A stretch of 64,000 nucleotides of DNA from positions 137,006,682-137,070,681 of the forward strand of contig JACSVZ010000002.1 in assembly GCA_014706295.1 (NCBI GenBank). Direction: 5' to 3'. A program made the position numbers and the translations under genes. Positions 1 to 13,240 of this stretch are shown here, piece after piece. Positions within the stretch are counted from its first letter, which is position 1. Each line of letters starts with the position of its first letter. This DNA is from Lycocorax pyrrhopterus obiensis. Taxonomy: Eukaryota > Chordata > Aves > Passeriformes > Paradisaeidae. The notes beneath the pieces were generated by a model. The model had not been told where the DNA came from. It made no database searches and saw nothing but the letters and a program-made list of their open reading frames with translations.

Positions 1-1932
1 TCTCCAAAGAAAATTATGAGGTTACATATGTGCAAATTAACTTATATCCTGTACTATGTTTATTGACATAGGCAAAGGGGTGAGGGGTTTTAAGACCTCT
101 TATAAATGCCTTCTCTTAGAGTCAAAAATCAAATACAACCTAACATGATCAGAGTTAAACATGCATAGATGATAACTGTGCCATGTACTTCAACTTCAGT
201 CAATACAAATAGGACATAGGATATGGCAAACTTTTGTGGCAAATTTTTGATCCACAGTTTACAAGAGTAAACAATTTACTTTTGGTCATTCCCAGTTCTG
301 GAGATGCCTTTTTGCAGCCATGTTTGTGTTTGCAGACCACACAGCCTGTCTGTGCCTGATCACCACCAAGTTCTAAAGTGCAGAGAGAGGGACCAGGATA
401 AAAAGTTTATATCTGATATTCACAGGTGAAGATGATAGTGAAAAGGGACATTTTATTTAAGTATTAACCTTAATGGGGCTTAGGACGTTACCAAAATGTC
501 TGTGAATCTCTAAGGCAGAGTTTCCAAATTATAATGTCATCTCTCTAAGAAACCTCCCTTTAAAGATTAAAATCTCTCCTCCAGTTTCTAGTAATTATGA
601 TTCAAAAACATGATGCAATATAGAAAATAACCAGAAAACAGAAAAATCACAACTCAGGAAATAATATATGATGTCATGTAAGCATTCAATGGGTTCTAGA
701 GACTTGATTTATGATTTTTGAAGCCTTGTATTTGGTGCTACAATAACTATAAGTTCTCCCAAACCTTCTGCTACTGAGTGTCTGGTGCTGCCAGAATTGA
801 CTGCTAAATCAATGTCATTCTGAAGCAAGTTTTTAGGCTTTGAAATTTACTGATTTTTTTTCCCATGGTAGAACAATGAGAAAACCTTCCTGAAAATGGT
901 GTTCTCAGAAAACGGAATTTTGTGAAAAATATTGACTGAACCATGAGCCGTTGGATTGAAAATTGTAAGTGGCCTGGTGTTTAGCTTCAGGCCAGGGGAC
1001 ACTCTTCCTGGTCCAGAATTGTAAATTGTATACTCCTATTTCAGTATCTCTCCTGACTTATCTAGGGCAGACCTTCTCATCCCAGATCAGTCTGAACTGG
1101 GCAAATAAAAGTCTTTGACAGAGTGCTTTGCCATAGTGGCATTCCATCTACAAGGATAGCTAATTTTTATGTGCTCTCTAAAAACTCTGCCAAAGAAAAC
1201 ATCTTTATACCTTTTGCATTTGATAGAAGGTTTTAAACTTATAAAAAGAAAAAAAGAGGAAGCTTTAGCAGCTACATCTACATGGAAGTGCAGATCGTGA
1301 GGTTTCCATAGGCTATGCTGTCAAGTTAAACTCTTCTCGCCAATATTCATGTGAATACATCTCTTTGTGTCTTGGGGTGAATCATGGCACAGGAGCAAGG
1401 TTAGAAGTATTTAGAGGATCAGCTGAAAGCAAGCTTCAGACCATAAATAACAAGCCCAGCAACAAACATCTTGGTAAAATAATGGCATAACTTCCAACTA
1501 TACAAGAATTATAGAATAATTCTTGTATAATAATAATAATAATATTCTGCAACTACTACAGAAATGGGAAGGAATTACATTTTCTTGTGGGCTTTGTTTC
1601 CTGTAACTTATGTCCCCAGCTGTTGTCCACTGCTCATTCCAGCTACATATAAGAAATATCTTCTTGGACTCTTACAGTCAATGAAAGTATTAAATGTTAG
1701 GACAATGAAAAATGAAAATCATTGTTCTGAGCATAAAACTCTTCACTGGAGAATAGCGAAAAAATGTTGTAAGTGTTTGAAGAGTATAAGATAGTACTTT
1801 TACTTCTTGTGGCTATTAATACAAAGGTATCAAAGAACATTTTTGAGATAAGAGAGGCAAACCATATCTGTAAACACATCTCTACTCATTGCTTATCCTT
1901 TTTGTTGTTCATTAGTCCACAGTGAAGAATAC
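1..1932. other. A+T-rich non-coding DNA
   Basis: No gene, repeat family or RNA recognised except the hairpin at 1499-1529. Open frames are short and lack coding signature. Confidence 0.6.
1499..1529. repeat. Perfect 14-bp inverted repeat with 3-nt loop
   Basis: TATACAAGAATTAT (1499-1512), AGA, ATAATTCTTGTATA (1516-1529). It is followed by a short (TAA)n run to about 1545. Possible cruciform; no function assigned. Confidence 0.8.
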
Positions 1933-2127
1933 GCCAATATGAGAGATGCCCAAAGTAGAAAGTTGCTTGCAGAATGTGCCTAACATGTTATATTAAGCCA
2001 ATTAGATGATAAAAGAGTCCTTCTTCAGGTGCTCATTTATTTGGCAGAGAAGTAGAAAAACTATTAAGAAATTACTAAGAAAAATATGGAAAATAAGTAA
2101 TTTAGTAACTTAATCAATTTTCAAAAA
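1933..2127. repeat. Direct duplication, copy 1
   Basis: About 195 bp starting GCCAATATGAGAGATGCCCA. The same sequence recurs at 5448-5642 in the same orientation with roughly 85-90% identity by eye and small indels. It has no open frame and no tail, so it is not an obvious transposon. Confidence 0.85.
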
Positions 2128-2548
2128 AAGTCCAACTCCCCAGACTAGTGTAGAAGGATCACTACAACCTGAAAAAGAAGGAGAAAGTGGGAAAAAGAAG
2201 AGATGGCAATGAAATCTATAAATAAAAGTACTGACATCCCTATAGCAAAGGACTCAATGCTTTATGTTTGAAACTCTTCTGTTTAGCTTCTTTTGTATGT
2301 TCCACTTCAACACAGAATGCATATGGGTTTCCATCAGCTGCAGACCAAAAAGCATTCAACTGCAGGACCCTATCCTGAATGTTATTCTTTATAGGGTTAC
2401 CAAAAATATGCAGGAATAGGGAGGCAGATGAGGCAAAATCAGAATGTAGTAAAGAAAAAAATATTTTAAAAGAATTTTTTTTTGTCTGGGAAACAAAACA
2501 TGAGCATGTCTAAATTACACTTGAGACCTTACACTAATCTGTGGATAC

Positions 2549-4205
2549 AGAATCATAGAATCATCAAGGTTGGAAGAGTCCTTTAAAATCATCCAGTCCA
2601 ACTGCCAACCCAGCACTGCCACTATAAACCCTAAACTACCAAACCAGATCATCCAGCGCCAGATCCAGACACCTCTTTAACAACTCCAGAGACAGTGACT
2701 CCAGCACCTCCCTGGGTCACCTATTCCAGTGCCTGACCACCCTAACAGTGATTTTTTTTATTTTTTTTTAATATCTAATCTGAATCTCCTCTGTCTCAGC
2801 TTAAGACCATTTGCTCTGGTCCTCTCACTGCAGGCATGGCAGAAGAGACCGGCCCCCACCTCACTACAAACTCCTTTCAGGTACTTGTAGAGAGTGATGA
2901 GGTCCTTCCTGAGCCTGCTCTTCTTGCTACTAATCAAACCCAGCTCCCTCAGCGTTCCTCATAAGACATGTTTTCTAAACCATTGATGAGTTACACTTCT
3001 CTGGACACACTCCAGCACCTCAATGTCCTTTTTAAAGTGAGGGGCCCAGAACTTAACACAGCACTCCACGTGTGGCCTCACCAGTGCCAAGTGCAGGGGG
3101 GGAAGATCACCTCCCTGGTCCTGCTGTTCATGATAGAGGCCAAGAGATGCCACTGGCCTTCTTGGCCATCTGGGCACACTGCTGGCTCTTACTGAGCCAG
3201 CTGCCAAACAGCTCTCAAGCGACTCCTCCCCAGCCTGTAGTGCTTCATGGGGTTGTTATAACCCAAGAGCAGGACCCAGCACTTTGTCTTATTGAACCTC
3301 CTGCAGTTGTCTATTGCCCACTGATCAAGTCTTTCCAGGTCTCTCTGTAGAGCCTTCCTACCCTTGAGCAGACCAACACTTCTACCCAGCTTGGTGTCAT
3401 CCGCAAATTTACTGAGGGTGCTCCTGGTCCCCACCTCCAGATCATCAATAAAGATGTTAAACTGGCCCCAAAACTGAGCCCTGGGGAACACCTCTAGTGG
3501 CCTGCCACCAACTGGATTTAGCTCTGTTAACCACAACTCTGTGGGCCTGACCAGCCAGCCAGTTTTTTACCCAGCGAAATGTCTACCCATCCAGGTTGTG
3601 AGCAGCCAGTTTTTCTAGGAAAACGCTGTGGGAGATGATGTCAAATGCTTTACTGAAGTCTAGATGGGCCACATTCACAGTCTTTCCCGCATCTACTAAG
3701 CAGGTCACTTTGTCATAGAAGACCAGGCTGGTCAAGCAGGACCTGCCTTTCGTAAATCCATGTCAGCTGGTCTTGATCCCCTCATTGTCCTGCATATGCT
3801 GTCTAATCACACTCAGGATAACATTTTCCATAACCTTGTCCGGAACTGAGGTTAGGCTGACAGGCCTGTATTTCCCCAGATCATCCTTACAATCCTTCTT
3901 GTAGATGGGCATTACATTTGTAATTTCTAGTCTTCTAGAACTTCTCCAGTTAACCAGGGCTGCTGGTAGATGATTGAGAGTGGTCTGGCAAATTCTGTTG
4001 GCAGTTCCCTCATTACTCCGGGGTGGCTCCCATCAGGGCCTATAACTGATGGGTGTCTGATTGGCATAGCAGGTCACTAACCATTTCCTCCGGGATTATG
4101 GGGGCTTCACTAAGCTCCCTGTCCCTTAATTCCAGCTCTGAGGGCTGGCTATCCTGACGACAATCAGTCTTGATATTGAAGACTGAGGCAAAGGAAATGC
4201 TTCAG
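2549..4205 (-). mobile_element. CR1 LINE fragment with reverse transcriptase and 3' end
   Basis: The left edge carries the CR1 3' terminal repeat (AGAATCATAGAATCAT on the + strand, the complement of the ATTCTATGAT-type tail), so the element runs leftward. The 3189-3536 reading frame keeps the RT core FADDTKLG and CR1-like flanks, but the rest of ORF2 is broken. The element is 5'-truncated near 4205, as is usual for CR1. At about 1.65 kb it is the longest CR1 piece here. Confidence 0.92.
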
Positions 4206-5447
4206 TCTATGAAATATCACATAGGCTATTCATTCTAGTTTAAAGAAATAGTTTTATAGGAAGATGTTTTACAACTGGACAGTGTTTTTCTATTATGTGT
4301 GCTCTAGTTGCAGTATGAGTTTATCATTTTAGTAGTATAAATGTTAGTCTGGAATCCAGAAAATGTGAATCAATATCCTTGTTTGTCATTGTGTTGCTGC
4401 AAAATCCTGTGAACTTTCTTTCCTTCCTCTGTGCCTCAATTGCTAATAGAAAACACTTCTGTAGTGAAGTTTTTCTTAAAACTAATAGAGGAAAAGCATG
4501 TTATTGTATTAAATCCTACTCTTTTGCCATATTCAAAACAATTTGTACAAGTTTTTTCTGACTACTGCTTGGAAATAACAAACTATTTAAGATGGCTCTA
4601 TTTACCTCAGTCTTTGAAATTACATCTTTGAAACATTCTACTGGACTTCACAAGACTTTCATTTACTGACCCATGTTCATTAGTAAGTATTTGCTGAATT
4701 CAATCATTGAAGTCAAAACAGCTAAGCCAATTTATACCACTTTATGTTCTTAATACTTTAGCTATGAGATTTCACTTGCCCCGCAGCAGTTTTGATGACT
4801 AATGGGCTGAAAAAAATATTTTTTATGGCATATATTTCTGGTTCATACTTTTATATTCTACACTTATTAAAACTCCTACTTCAAGTGGTAAATGCTGATA
4901 CAGTGAAGCATGTGTGCATATACTTCCACATACATGAATATTTTTTATTATTACAGTACTCAGTCATGCATTAAATATTTTCTAATATTGTTTCAGTGGT
5001 TAAGAAATACATTTTACATTTGTCTTTTGCAGTCTTGTCCCTCTGAAGCCTCAAATAAAACATTTCTATTAACATCTCTAGTAAACCTTGCGAGTAAAAT
5101 TTCTAAACACTGCATTAGAGATGCAAGATCATTTTAAATGGTTTTAAGCACGCTTCTTCAGTATTATACAATAAACATTTGTGCAGTAGAATTTTTTCCT
5201 TAAAAATGCATGTAACAGAACATGTATGTGGATTTGATATTAATATTCATTGCAATTTGATAATATTTTTGTAACACAAAGGACAAAAAAAAGCAGATTT
5301 TCTTTTGTAGGATCTTGTTTCTATTTTAACTCTTATTATTCCACAGCACTCAGAACTGTCTGAGTACATGTGTCTTGAACACAGAAGGAACTGATTCAGC
5401 CTAAATTAACTCTGTGCTGAGATAATATCATCTTTAAGATGATTTCT
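4206..5447. other. A+T-rich non-coding DNA
   Basis: Between the CR1 and the second duplication copy. Only short frames of biased composition; nothing recognised. Confidence 0.6.
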
Positions 5448-5642
5448 GCCAATATGAGAGATGCCCAAAGTAGAAAGCAACTTGCAGAATGTGCTTAACA
5501 TCTTGTATTAAGGCAATTAGGTCATAAAATTTAGTCTTTCTTCAGGTGCTCATTTATTTGGCAAAGAAGTAGGAAAGTTACTAAGAAATTACTAAGAAAA
5601 ATTTGGAAAATAAGTAAATTAATGACTAAATTAACTTTCAAA
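5448..5642. repeat. Direct duplication, copy 2
   Basis: Partner of 1933-2127, about 3.5 kb away, in direct orientation. The intervening DNA contains the CR1 at 2549-4205. Confidence 0.85.
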
Positions 5643-7239
5643 GCAGTAATCATTGAATCCCCTCGAATCATGTTCCTTTAAGTAAATAAATATTTGTTTT
5701 GGGTTTTTGTTTGGGTTTTTTGTGGGCTTTGTGGTTTTTGTTTTTCTTTTCACTTATTTTCTCATGCTCTTAAGGTATTTATGTTTCTAAGGAACCTTCA
5801 ATCTTGTCTTGATTTTGGTGTGATTTCTACTGACATGTAAAAATAGTAAATCATAATTCTGCACTTTGTTTCATCAGTTTTAATATGAGGGATCAATACC
5901 CCAAAGTCATAAATACACATGAGAGTACTCACTTCCTCTATGAACTTATTCATGCAAAACTGTTTTTAATCAAATCTAAATAAAGAGAAGAAGAGAAACA
6001 ATATATGCCAATGCAGATCTGTTTGAAAGGCCAGGAACACAATGTGATTTATCAATTGGAAGGTAATGAGAACTTTAAATTCAAATGAATAATGTGTGAA
6101 GAGAATCATGCTAGCAAATATGCAACACTGAAAAAAGTGTGTTTGGTTTAGGACACAAACAACTTTGCTAGTTCAGAACACATATTTATATAAAGTCTGA
6201 AGAGATATTTGAACCCTGTTAGCTGTATGCTGAAAAGAAATAACTTGAAACTGAAGACTAAACCATAAAAAATTTCCTTGGCACACTTGCACTTGAATGG
6301 GAGCTTATGATTTACACAAAGCATAACTACATTTTTAATATGTAAAAGGCACATTAATCATTCAAGTGCTAGAGCATCCTTAGAAGAGTCACATTGCTAG
6401 GTGTCAATGTAAGAGCTATTTATAGGAACACTGTTTTAATTTGAGAGTAAACACAAATTCTTGCAATTCAACCAAGTATTTAATAATTTAGACAATCACA
6501 TCCCAATGAAAAGTAATGTTTTTATTTCCCTAAAAAATAGGCTGACCTTTAAAGTGAGAAGCAATCTCTTTCTTTTATTGCCACTTGATGAGGAGATTTT
6601 ATCATTTGATTGTGTCTCAAGTATTTTCATTTAATTCTTTTTCCTGTGTTCTTGAAGAGCCCTGCTGTGTTCCTGCTACCCTACATTTGACACAGACAAT
6701 AAATTCTAATTCAACTCATACATTTCTTAAAGTTATGTAGATAACAATCCTAAAGTAATCATTATATGTTTAAAGTAGCATATAAGCTTATAACTGTTAC
6801 CACATACCTGAACGGGGCAGGGAGTGGGACAGTTTCACTAAAGGAAAACTCTGTACTTTCTCTTGTACTGTCAAGGGGTACCAAAATGTGTGCATGTAGA
6901 ATCCCACTTCTGGGATTGCTTCAGAAACTTTGCTTTGATTTGTTGACTGAATAGTGCAAATAACTCATACTTTATGTTTCATGTGAAGGAGTTTAGGAGT
7001 GAGGAAATCTCAAAAACAGAAGCACAATAATCATTAGCAAAAAAATCTTCAAAATTTGCTTTCTGAATGGGATAGATATAATTAGTGGGTTTTGATTTCT
7101 GGTCTACAAAACACACACGTATGTCACGCAGTCACACTCACTATGCAGAGCAAACTCACATCAGTCGATGCTTCTGGTCCAACTGTGACCAGTACTGTGA
7201 ATTCAAAGCAGTAAGATATTCGTTGTACCTGGAAAGAGT
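5643..7239. other. A+T-rich non-coding DNA
   Basis: Contains T-rich low-complexity sequence at about 5695-5760. No gene recognised. Confidence 0.6.
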
Positions 7240-7605
7240 ACATAGAATCATAGAATGGCTTGGATTGGATCATCTTAAAGATCATCTAGTTCCAACCTCC
7301 CTGCCAAGGGCAGGGACATCTTCCAGTAGACCAGATTGCTCGGGGTCCCATCCAACGTGGTCTTGAACACATCCAGGGATGGGGCATCCACAACTTCTCT
7401 GGGCAACCTGTGCCAGTGCCTCACCACCCTCACAGAGAAAAATTTCTACCTAACATCTAATCTAAACCTACCCTCTTTCAGTTTAAAGCCATTACCCAGT
7501 GTCTTGCCACTACTATGCCCTTGTAAACGCTCCCTCTCGAGGTCTCTTCTAGCCCCCCTTTAGGTACTGGAAGGTGCTACAGAGTCTTCCTGGCTTTGTA
7601 CATAC
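7240..7605 (-). mobile_element. CR1 LINE 3' fragment
   Basis: Starts with AGAATCATAGAATGGCTTGG, the CR1 tail in reverse orientation. It continues with CR1 3' UTR and ORF2-end sequence (CTGGGCAACCTGTGCCAGTG at about 7400). It is 5'-truncated and carries no intact ORF. Confidence 0.92.
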
Positions 7606-8199
7606 TGGTTCTGCACTGGAGTCAGCTTTTACCATGCTTTGAATGTGTCCCCCTAAGGTGAAGGGGAACAAAAGAGGCTATTTTTTTCACTCTTTCTTTT
7701 TAGTCTGGAGAGTTATAAAACTTGCAGTGGCCTTGCTGCTCATATTACCCTCAGGCCAACTAGTTGTTACCTGGATTATAATTAGTTTCTGGCTTCCTGC
7801 TATAAATGTGTTACAAGTATGTAAAGTTTTTTAGAATGCCTCTTTGGTTCCTTCTCGTGAAAGCTAAAGCACTGCAAGAAAGCAGATGTACACTTCAGAG
7901 CTTTTGACAAGGCTTACCCATAACTATTTTCTGTGCTTTGTTTTTCCAGCAAATACCTAAAACATAGGAATGAGTTGGGGCTGGGTGGATAGAGCCAAAA
8001 TCTCACCAATCTGAGCACGGATTTTGGGTGTTCTTTACTCAGTGATAAGTGTTTTAAGCTTGGAACTATCCAAAACATGACACTGGACTAGAAGAACTGA
8101 TTAAAAGATGTTTTTTTAAGTTTTTTATTGTAATAAAAATGCAAAAATATTTTGCATTTCAAAGCTAAAAATCAACATGCAAAGGTATAACATCATCAA

Positions 8200-8400
8200 G
8201 CTCACAGAATCACAGAATAGTTAGGGTTGGAAGTGAAGTGCTTCCTTCCCCTCAAAGGTAGATCATCACAGAGACCTCCAGAAATCATCCAGTTCAACCC
8301 CCCTGCCAAGGCAGGGTCACCTAGAGCACATTACACAGGAGCACATCCAGGTCTATATTCCTTGAGCGGACTTGTCTCTGAACAAGCATGTTATGTTTGA
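8200..8400 (-). mobile_element. CR1 LINE 3' fragment with internal insertion
   Basis: CACAGAATCACAGAATAG at 8202 is a CR1 tail. The usual continuation (the CATCCAGTTCAACC block at about 8286) is displaced by roughly 45 bp of unrelated sequence after GGTTGGAAG. Older CR1-like sequence may extend to about 8530. Confidence 0.8.
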
Positions 8401-10339
8401 AAATCTCTGAAAAAGGCAGTGAAATTTGTCTCAGCTATGACTTCAATGCAATCAGTCTTTGCCCTCCATATTCTACTTCTGTGTATAAAATCTGAAGAGA
8501 GCTTCTTTTTCTGTAAGACTGAAGAAAATATTAGTGAAGAGAGAATAAACTAAAGTCTTCTCCCTCCATTTCCTACCAGATTATTTACCTTTTTTTTGTT
8601 GCTCTGGTTATAATTCTCTGTGGGGGTATGTGAGACTTATAGTTCTTTGAGGATAGGTTTTCTAACTCTAATAATTTTAATTTAAATTTGACTTTAGCTA
8701 AGCGTGAGACTTCTGTATAGAACAACATTGTCATGTGCCAGTCTAGAATTTAGTTTTTTTCTATGAAGTGCCATTTAAATATACTATTTTAATCATGTTT
8801 TAAACATTGTGATTATGAGTAAGATCATTAATTTTAAGTTTCCTTTATTTTCTTCCCAAAAATAGTTCATCTCATTCATTTTCATAAACATTAAACCAAA
8901 TGCAAGCTTTGCAGTAAATCTAGAGTTTCTGTTTCAGTAACCTAAAAAGCAGAACAAAATAATTTCCTTAAAAGGGAAGAAAAAAAAAGAAAAACACAGA
9001 AGGTACATACATTGGGACAGATCCTTATTATATACTTTAGAAATAACTTTATTTTAATGGTATCCAGCCTACCCCCTTTGAAAGTCATCTGGTTTCTCTC
9101 CTGAAACTGGGAAGACATTAGGTGTTTATTGTTTACAGTTTAGACATTAGCAGGAAGTAAGTTGTGGAAGGAAGATGCAATTTTGCAATAGGATCCAGGA
9201 TAGGTATGTCATGCTGTACTCTTCCTGTCTGCCATGGCGACATAAAGGCAAAACGTTCCAGAGCCCCAGCCAGTGGTGTGCAGGGGAAAGGGTTTAGGTG
9301 CTCTTACTGAATCATGCTCCAGGGAAAGGACCTAAAACTGCTTAAATTAAAGTACTGAATTTTTGAGAGCTTCTGTGAAAACTCCCAACACACAGTTAAT
9401 ATATAGAAATGATTTATTCTGTAGTAGGTAATAATTACATCTTTAGTCATTGTTTATGTCAAGCCTCATTACCATGAAAATTCATTTAAGATGTGTGAAA
9501 GCTGTGGTTTTAAATTGTTTTTATTAGTTGAATAAAACTACAAGTTCTGTGGTGTTTTCAATTGTTGTGGCTTCCATTTATTACCTTAGAAATGTATGCT
9601 TCAGAGCACCACTGTTACAAATGCTGTGTGATTGATAAGTAGATTCCAAAAGCAAGAGTATCTCAGCTAAATGTAAATTGAAACAGTAGCATTGAAAAAG
9701 AAATTAAGTATGGATGGTAAAAGTAGGTAAGAATTTAACATTTAAATAAAAATTAATTTTCTATTAAATGAAAATACTTTGTAAAAATTGAATTTTCCTT
9801 TTTTTTTTTTTTATTTAAACATTTCAAACCCAGAAGAAATACTACTGAATAAAATGTCTAACTTTTTTACTATCTGTGTTCTAGGAATAGTAGTGTAGGT
9901 CTTACTTTTAAAACGAGACTTTGTTTAAAAAGCAAGGAACTACACACATCTGATTTTTTTTTTTCTGATGTGAATTTGGTGGGCTGCATGATACTTGGTT
10001 TAATTTCAGGTTGAGATGGAGTCAAATTTATTTTGAAATGCTTATTTTTAGACATTTCAATAAAAAGCAAAGGACAAAAAACCATTTAAAGAAAAGAAAA
10101 ATAATTTTATGGACATACCTCATTGCCACTCTCTATGGTTTCCTGGAATTATCTGCTGGTAAGGTCAATATTTGTTACATGCCTAACTACTCTTCTTCAT
10201 TTGCAGGGGTAATCACAAAATTTCTTTATTTCTCTCTGCAGCAAGTTCAAAGTGATGTATCTCACACCTCCAGATAGGCCATGCATTCTTCTCAGTCACC
10301 TCCTCCCTTATTAATGCAAATGCATAACTCTTCTAGATA
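8401..10339. other. A+T-rich non-coding DNA
   Basis: Possible degraded CR1 continuation to about 8530, then unique-looking sequence with a T run near 9800. No gene recognised. Confidence 0.55.
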
Positions 10340-11090
10340 ACAACCTCAGAATTGTAGAGAAATGGATTTGATGGATGGATTTTGACTATTTGGTGGATAA
10401 GGAATTGGCTAGATGGACACAGACAGAGACCTGAGGTCAATGGTTTTATATCCAGATGGAAGCTGGTGATGAGTGATTTCCCTCAGGGCTCTGTTTTGGG
10501 ATGGGTACTCTTCAATATCTTCATCAATGACACAGTGAGATCGAGTGCACACCCTCTGCAAGTCTGCAGATGACATGAAGCTGAGCAGTTCAGCTGACAC
10601 AACAGAAGAAAGGGATGATATCCAGAGGGACCAGGACCAACACGAAAAGTGGGCCCTCAAGAACTTAATGAAGATGAACAAGTCCGAGTGAAAGGTGCTG
10701 CACCTGGGTCAGGGCAATCCCAGAAATGAGTACAGACTGGGAAAAGAAGTCATTGGGAGAAGTTCTGTGGGGAAGAACTTGGAGGTTCTTGTGGATAAAG
10801 TGCTGAACATGAGTCAACAGTGTGAGCTTGCAGCCCAGAAAACCAACCACATTTTGGCCTACATCAAAAGAGGAGTGGCCAGCAGGTTAAGTGGTGGAGT
10901 GGCCAGCAGGTCAGCAGGTCAAGGGAGGTGAGTCTGCCCCTCTCCTCTGCCCTTGTGAGACCCCATCTGCAGTCCTGCATCCTGGGGTCCTCAGCACAAG
11001 AAAGATGTCCAGACGATGAGAAAGATGAGTCCAGCAGAGGGACACAAAGATGATCAGAGGGCTGGAGAACCTCTCCTATGAAGGCATTTT
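10340..11090 (+). mobile_element. CR1 LINE internal fragment lacking its 3' end
   Basis: Sense CR1 ORF2. The 10382-10573 frame encodes an RT stretch with [17 protein letters not shown], and downstream text matches the CR1 thumb region. The copy stops near 11090 without a CR1 tail, so the 3' portion was deleted or the copy is a rearranged remnant. A local duplication (GGAGTGGCCAGCAGGT) lies at 10872-10921. Frames are broken. Confidence 0.85.
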
Positions 11091-13235
11091 CTCAGTATAC
11101 ATTAGAGACATTAGTTTTTCATAGGAGGGCTTTTTTCAGGTGGTTTCTAAGCATTCAATATTCTTCCATTAAGAGAAGTTCAAGCTTTGTCATAAGATTA
11201 GTCTTAAGAGAAAGAATTATTACCAACTTTTGTCTTTTTTAAAAAAACCCAAAACTACAAAAGTAATTTCACAGTACAGATCCGCAGTTTTAGTTTACGA
11301 ACAGAGGGAAATCCACTGATCTGTTATATATTATTTTTATTTGGTGGTTATAGGATACAATCTGATATGCTCATGAAGAGACAAGTGGGAAAAAGTTTTG
11401 TTATCGTAACCATACCCTATTTCAAAAGAAATACAAAAAAGGGTGAGTAAGGGAATAATTTCATTTTCTTATATTCTACCTTTGTGATTGTTAGGATACT
11501 AAAATATGATTCTTTGTACTCCAGATTGGTAGACTAGTTCTTAATTAAAAATGTGCTATCTTGGCTGCTGTAACGAACCAGATGTTCTCCAACTGATACT
11601 TCAGATGATTCCATGAAATATATTCATGAGTACCTACATATAATTCAAACAAAACATAAAAGTTTTGTTTGAAATAAACTGAATATTAATGTATTTTTGA
11701 GTAAGTACAACAATATAATGGGATAAGTAAGTAGAAATGGAAAAGAAACTTTCAGTTGACAAACACAGCACGCACTTTAACAAAGAGTAGTGGGAAGTGT
11801 ATCTAGAGAGCTAGAGGACTTTACATTAAATGAAATTTTAAAACTGAAATTGGCTGAAGATTAGTTGTGCTCTTAAATACCATACTATAACTGTACCAGA
11901 AATTAGGGTCACAGCGCAAGAATTAATGAATGTAATTATTTTGTCTGTTTTATGCCGTAGATCAGAATATACTTCTACCTGATTCTGACTAAACATTAAG
12001 GTAGTTGATGATTTTTTCATAAGTATTTGCAATTCCATTTTTCTGAACTCTTTTTGAAGATTTTTCACTTGTATTTGAAATATTCAAGTTCTATAGAAAG
12101 TTGTCACTACCCTGTAGCATCAAATATGCCATGGTTTGAGTTTGGCTTTTTTCTATAACATTCTTTTAATGAAGTAGATCTACATTTTGGTGTAAACTCA
12201 GTCTAAGAAAGCTGTCAGTCTTTCAATGCATAGCATATTTGTCAAGGATTTGTACTTTGTTGATAAAAGGGTCCTTGATTCAAAGCTGAGATTTTCTTCC
12301 GTTGCTTTTTTAAACCTTAAGAGCTCTCCAGGTCTTTGACTACTACACTGATAGCACTGCATACACAAGAAGAACAGCTAGGAGACCATCACCTTCCGAT
12401 CAGTAGTTTGAAAATCAAACCATGGAGTAGCTAGTGTTTCACCATTGTCTAACATCCTTTTCCAGAATATCATCTTTGATTCATTGGTTTTCTTTCAAAT
12501 AAAAGAGAAATTCCAGATGCCAACTTTAATTTTACTTTTCAAAATGCTGAACAAACCACAAACTTCTAAGATGCATTTGCCTATGTCAAGGGAATACTTT
12601 GTTTAATAGCTGGTTATATAAAACTAAATATTATTAAATAGGAAGACAGGAATTTCAAACAGAACTACTGGAGAATGCTAATTGCAGGAATAGTATATTA
12701 CAAGGACCAATAGTGGCAATGTACAAGAAGAATTATAATGGAAAATATCAGTAAGTATAAATAGTAGATCCTTTTTAAAGTCCCTGAGGAGAGATAGTTG
12801 TACTTGATGTTAGACAGGTACTCTTGGCAGTCTTACTTTTTTTTTGTGGGGAGGGAAAGGGATGAAAGCTAGTGTACCTTAAACTTCATCTGTGCCTTCA
12901 TCTTCATTGAAAAGCTGCACCCAGCTTTTGCTAGTGTAATAATTTATTTGCTTGTTAAGTATTGCAAATAAGTTGTCCTGGTGCACATAAAAAAGCATCA
13001 CATTTCAGATACCTTATTAAGCAAATTATACTCAGCAGAAAACAGATAAATAATTTGTAGTAAGATAATATGTGTGAAGTTATTAGCTGAAAATTACAAG
13101 GAAATATTTTATTATTTATTTATACAGTAGCAAATTATAATTAGTATTGGATTCTTAAGACTAGTTTAGTGACTTGTACATCGATATTGCTTATGTGCTG
13201 GTCAGGACGAGTACAGGTCAGTAATTGCAGTGTTA
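11091..13235. other. A+T-rich non-coding DNA, provirus left flank
   Basis: No repeat or coding signal recognised up to the target duplication. Confidence 0.6.
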
Positions 13236-13240
13236 TCAAG
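13236..13240. repeat. Target-site duplication, left copy
   Basis: TCAAG immediately before the LTR. The same five bases follow the other LTR at 19560-19564. A 5-bp duplication fits the integrase step size reported for ERV-L-type elements. Confidence 0.9.

Noticed and set aside
2968..3350. Plus-strand frames over the CR1 at 2.5-4.2 kb
   Set aside because: Opposite strand of a CR1 whose RT motif reads on the minus strand.
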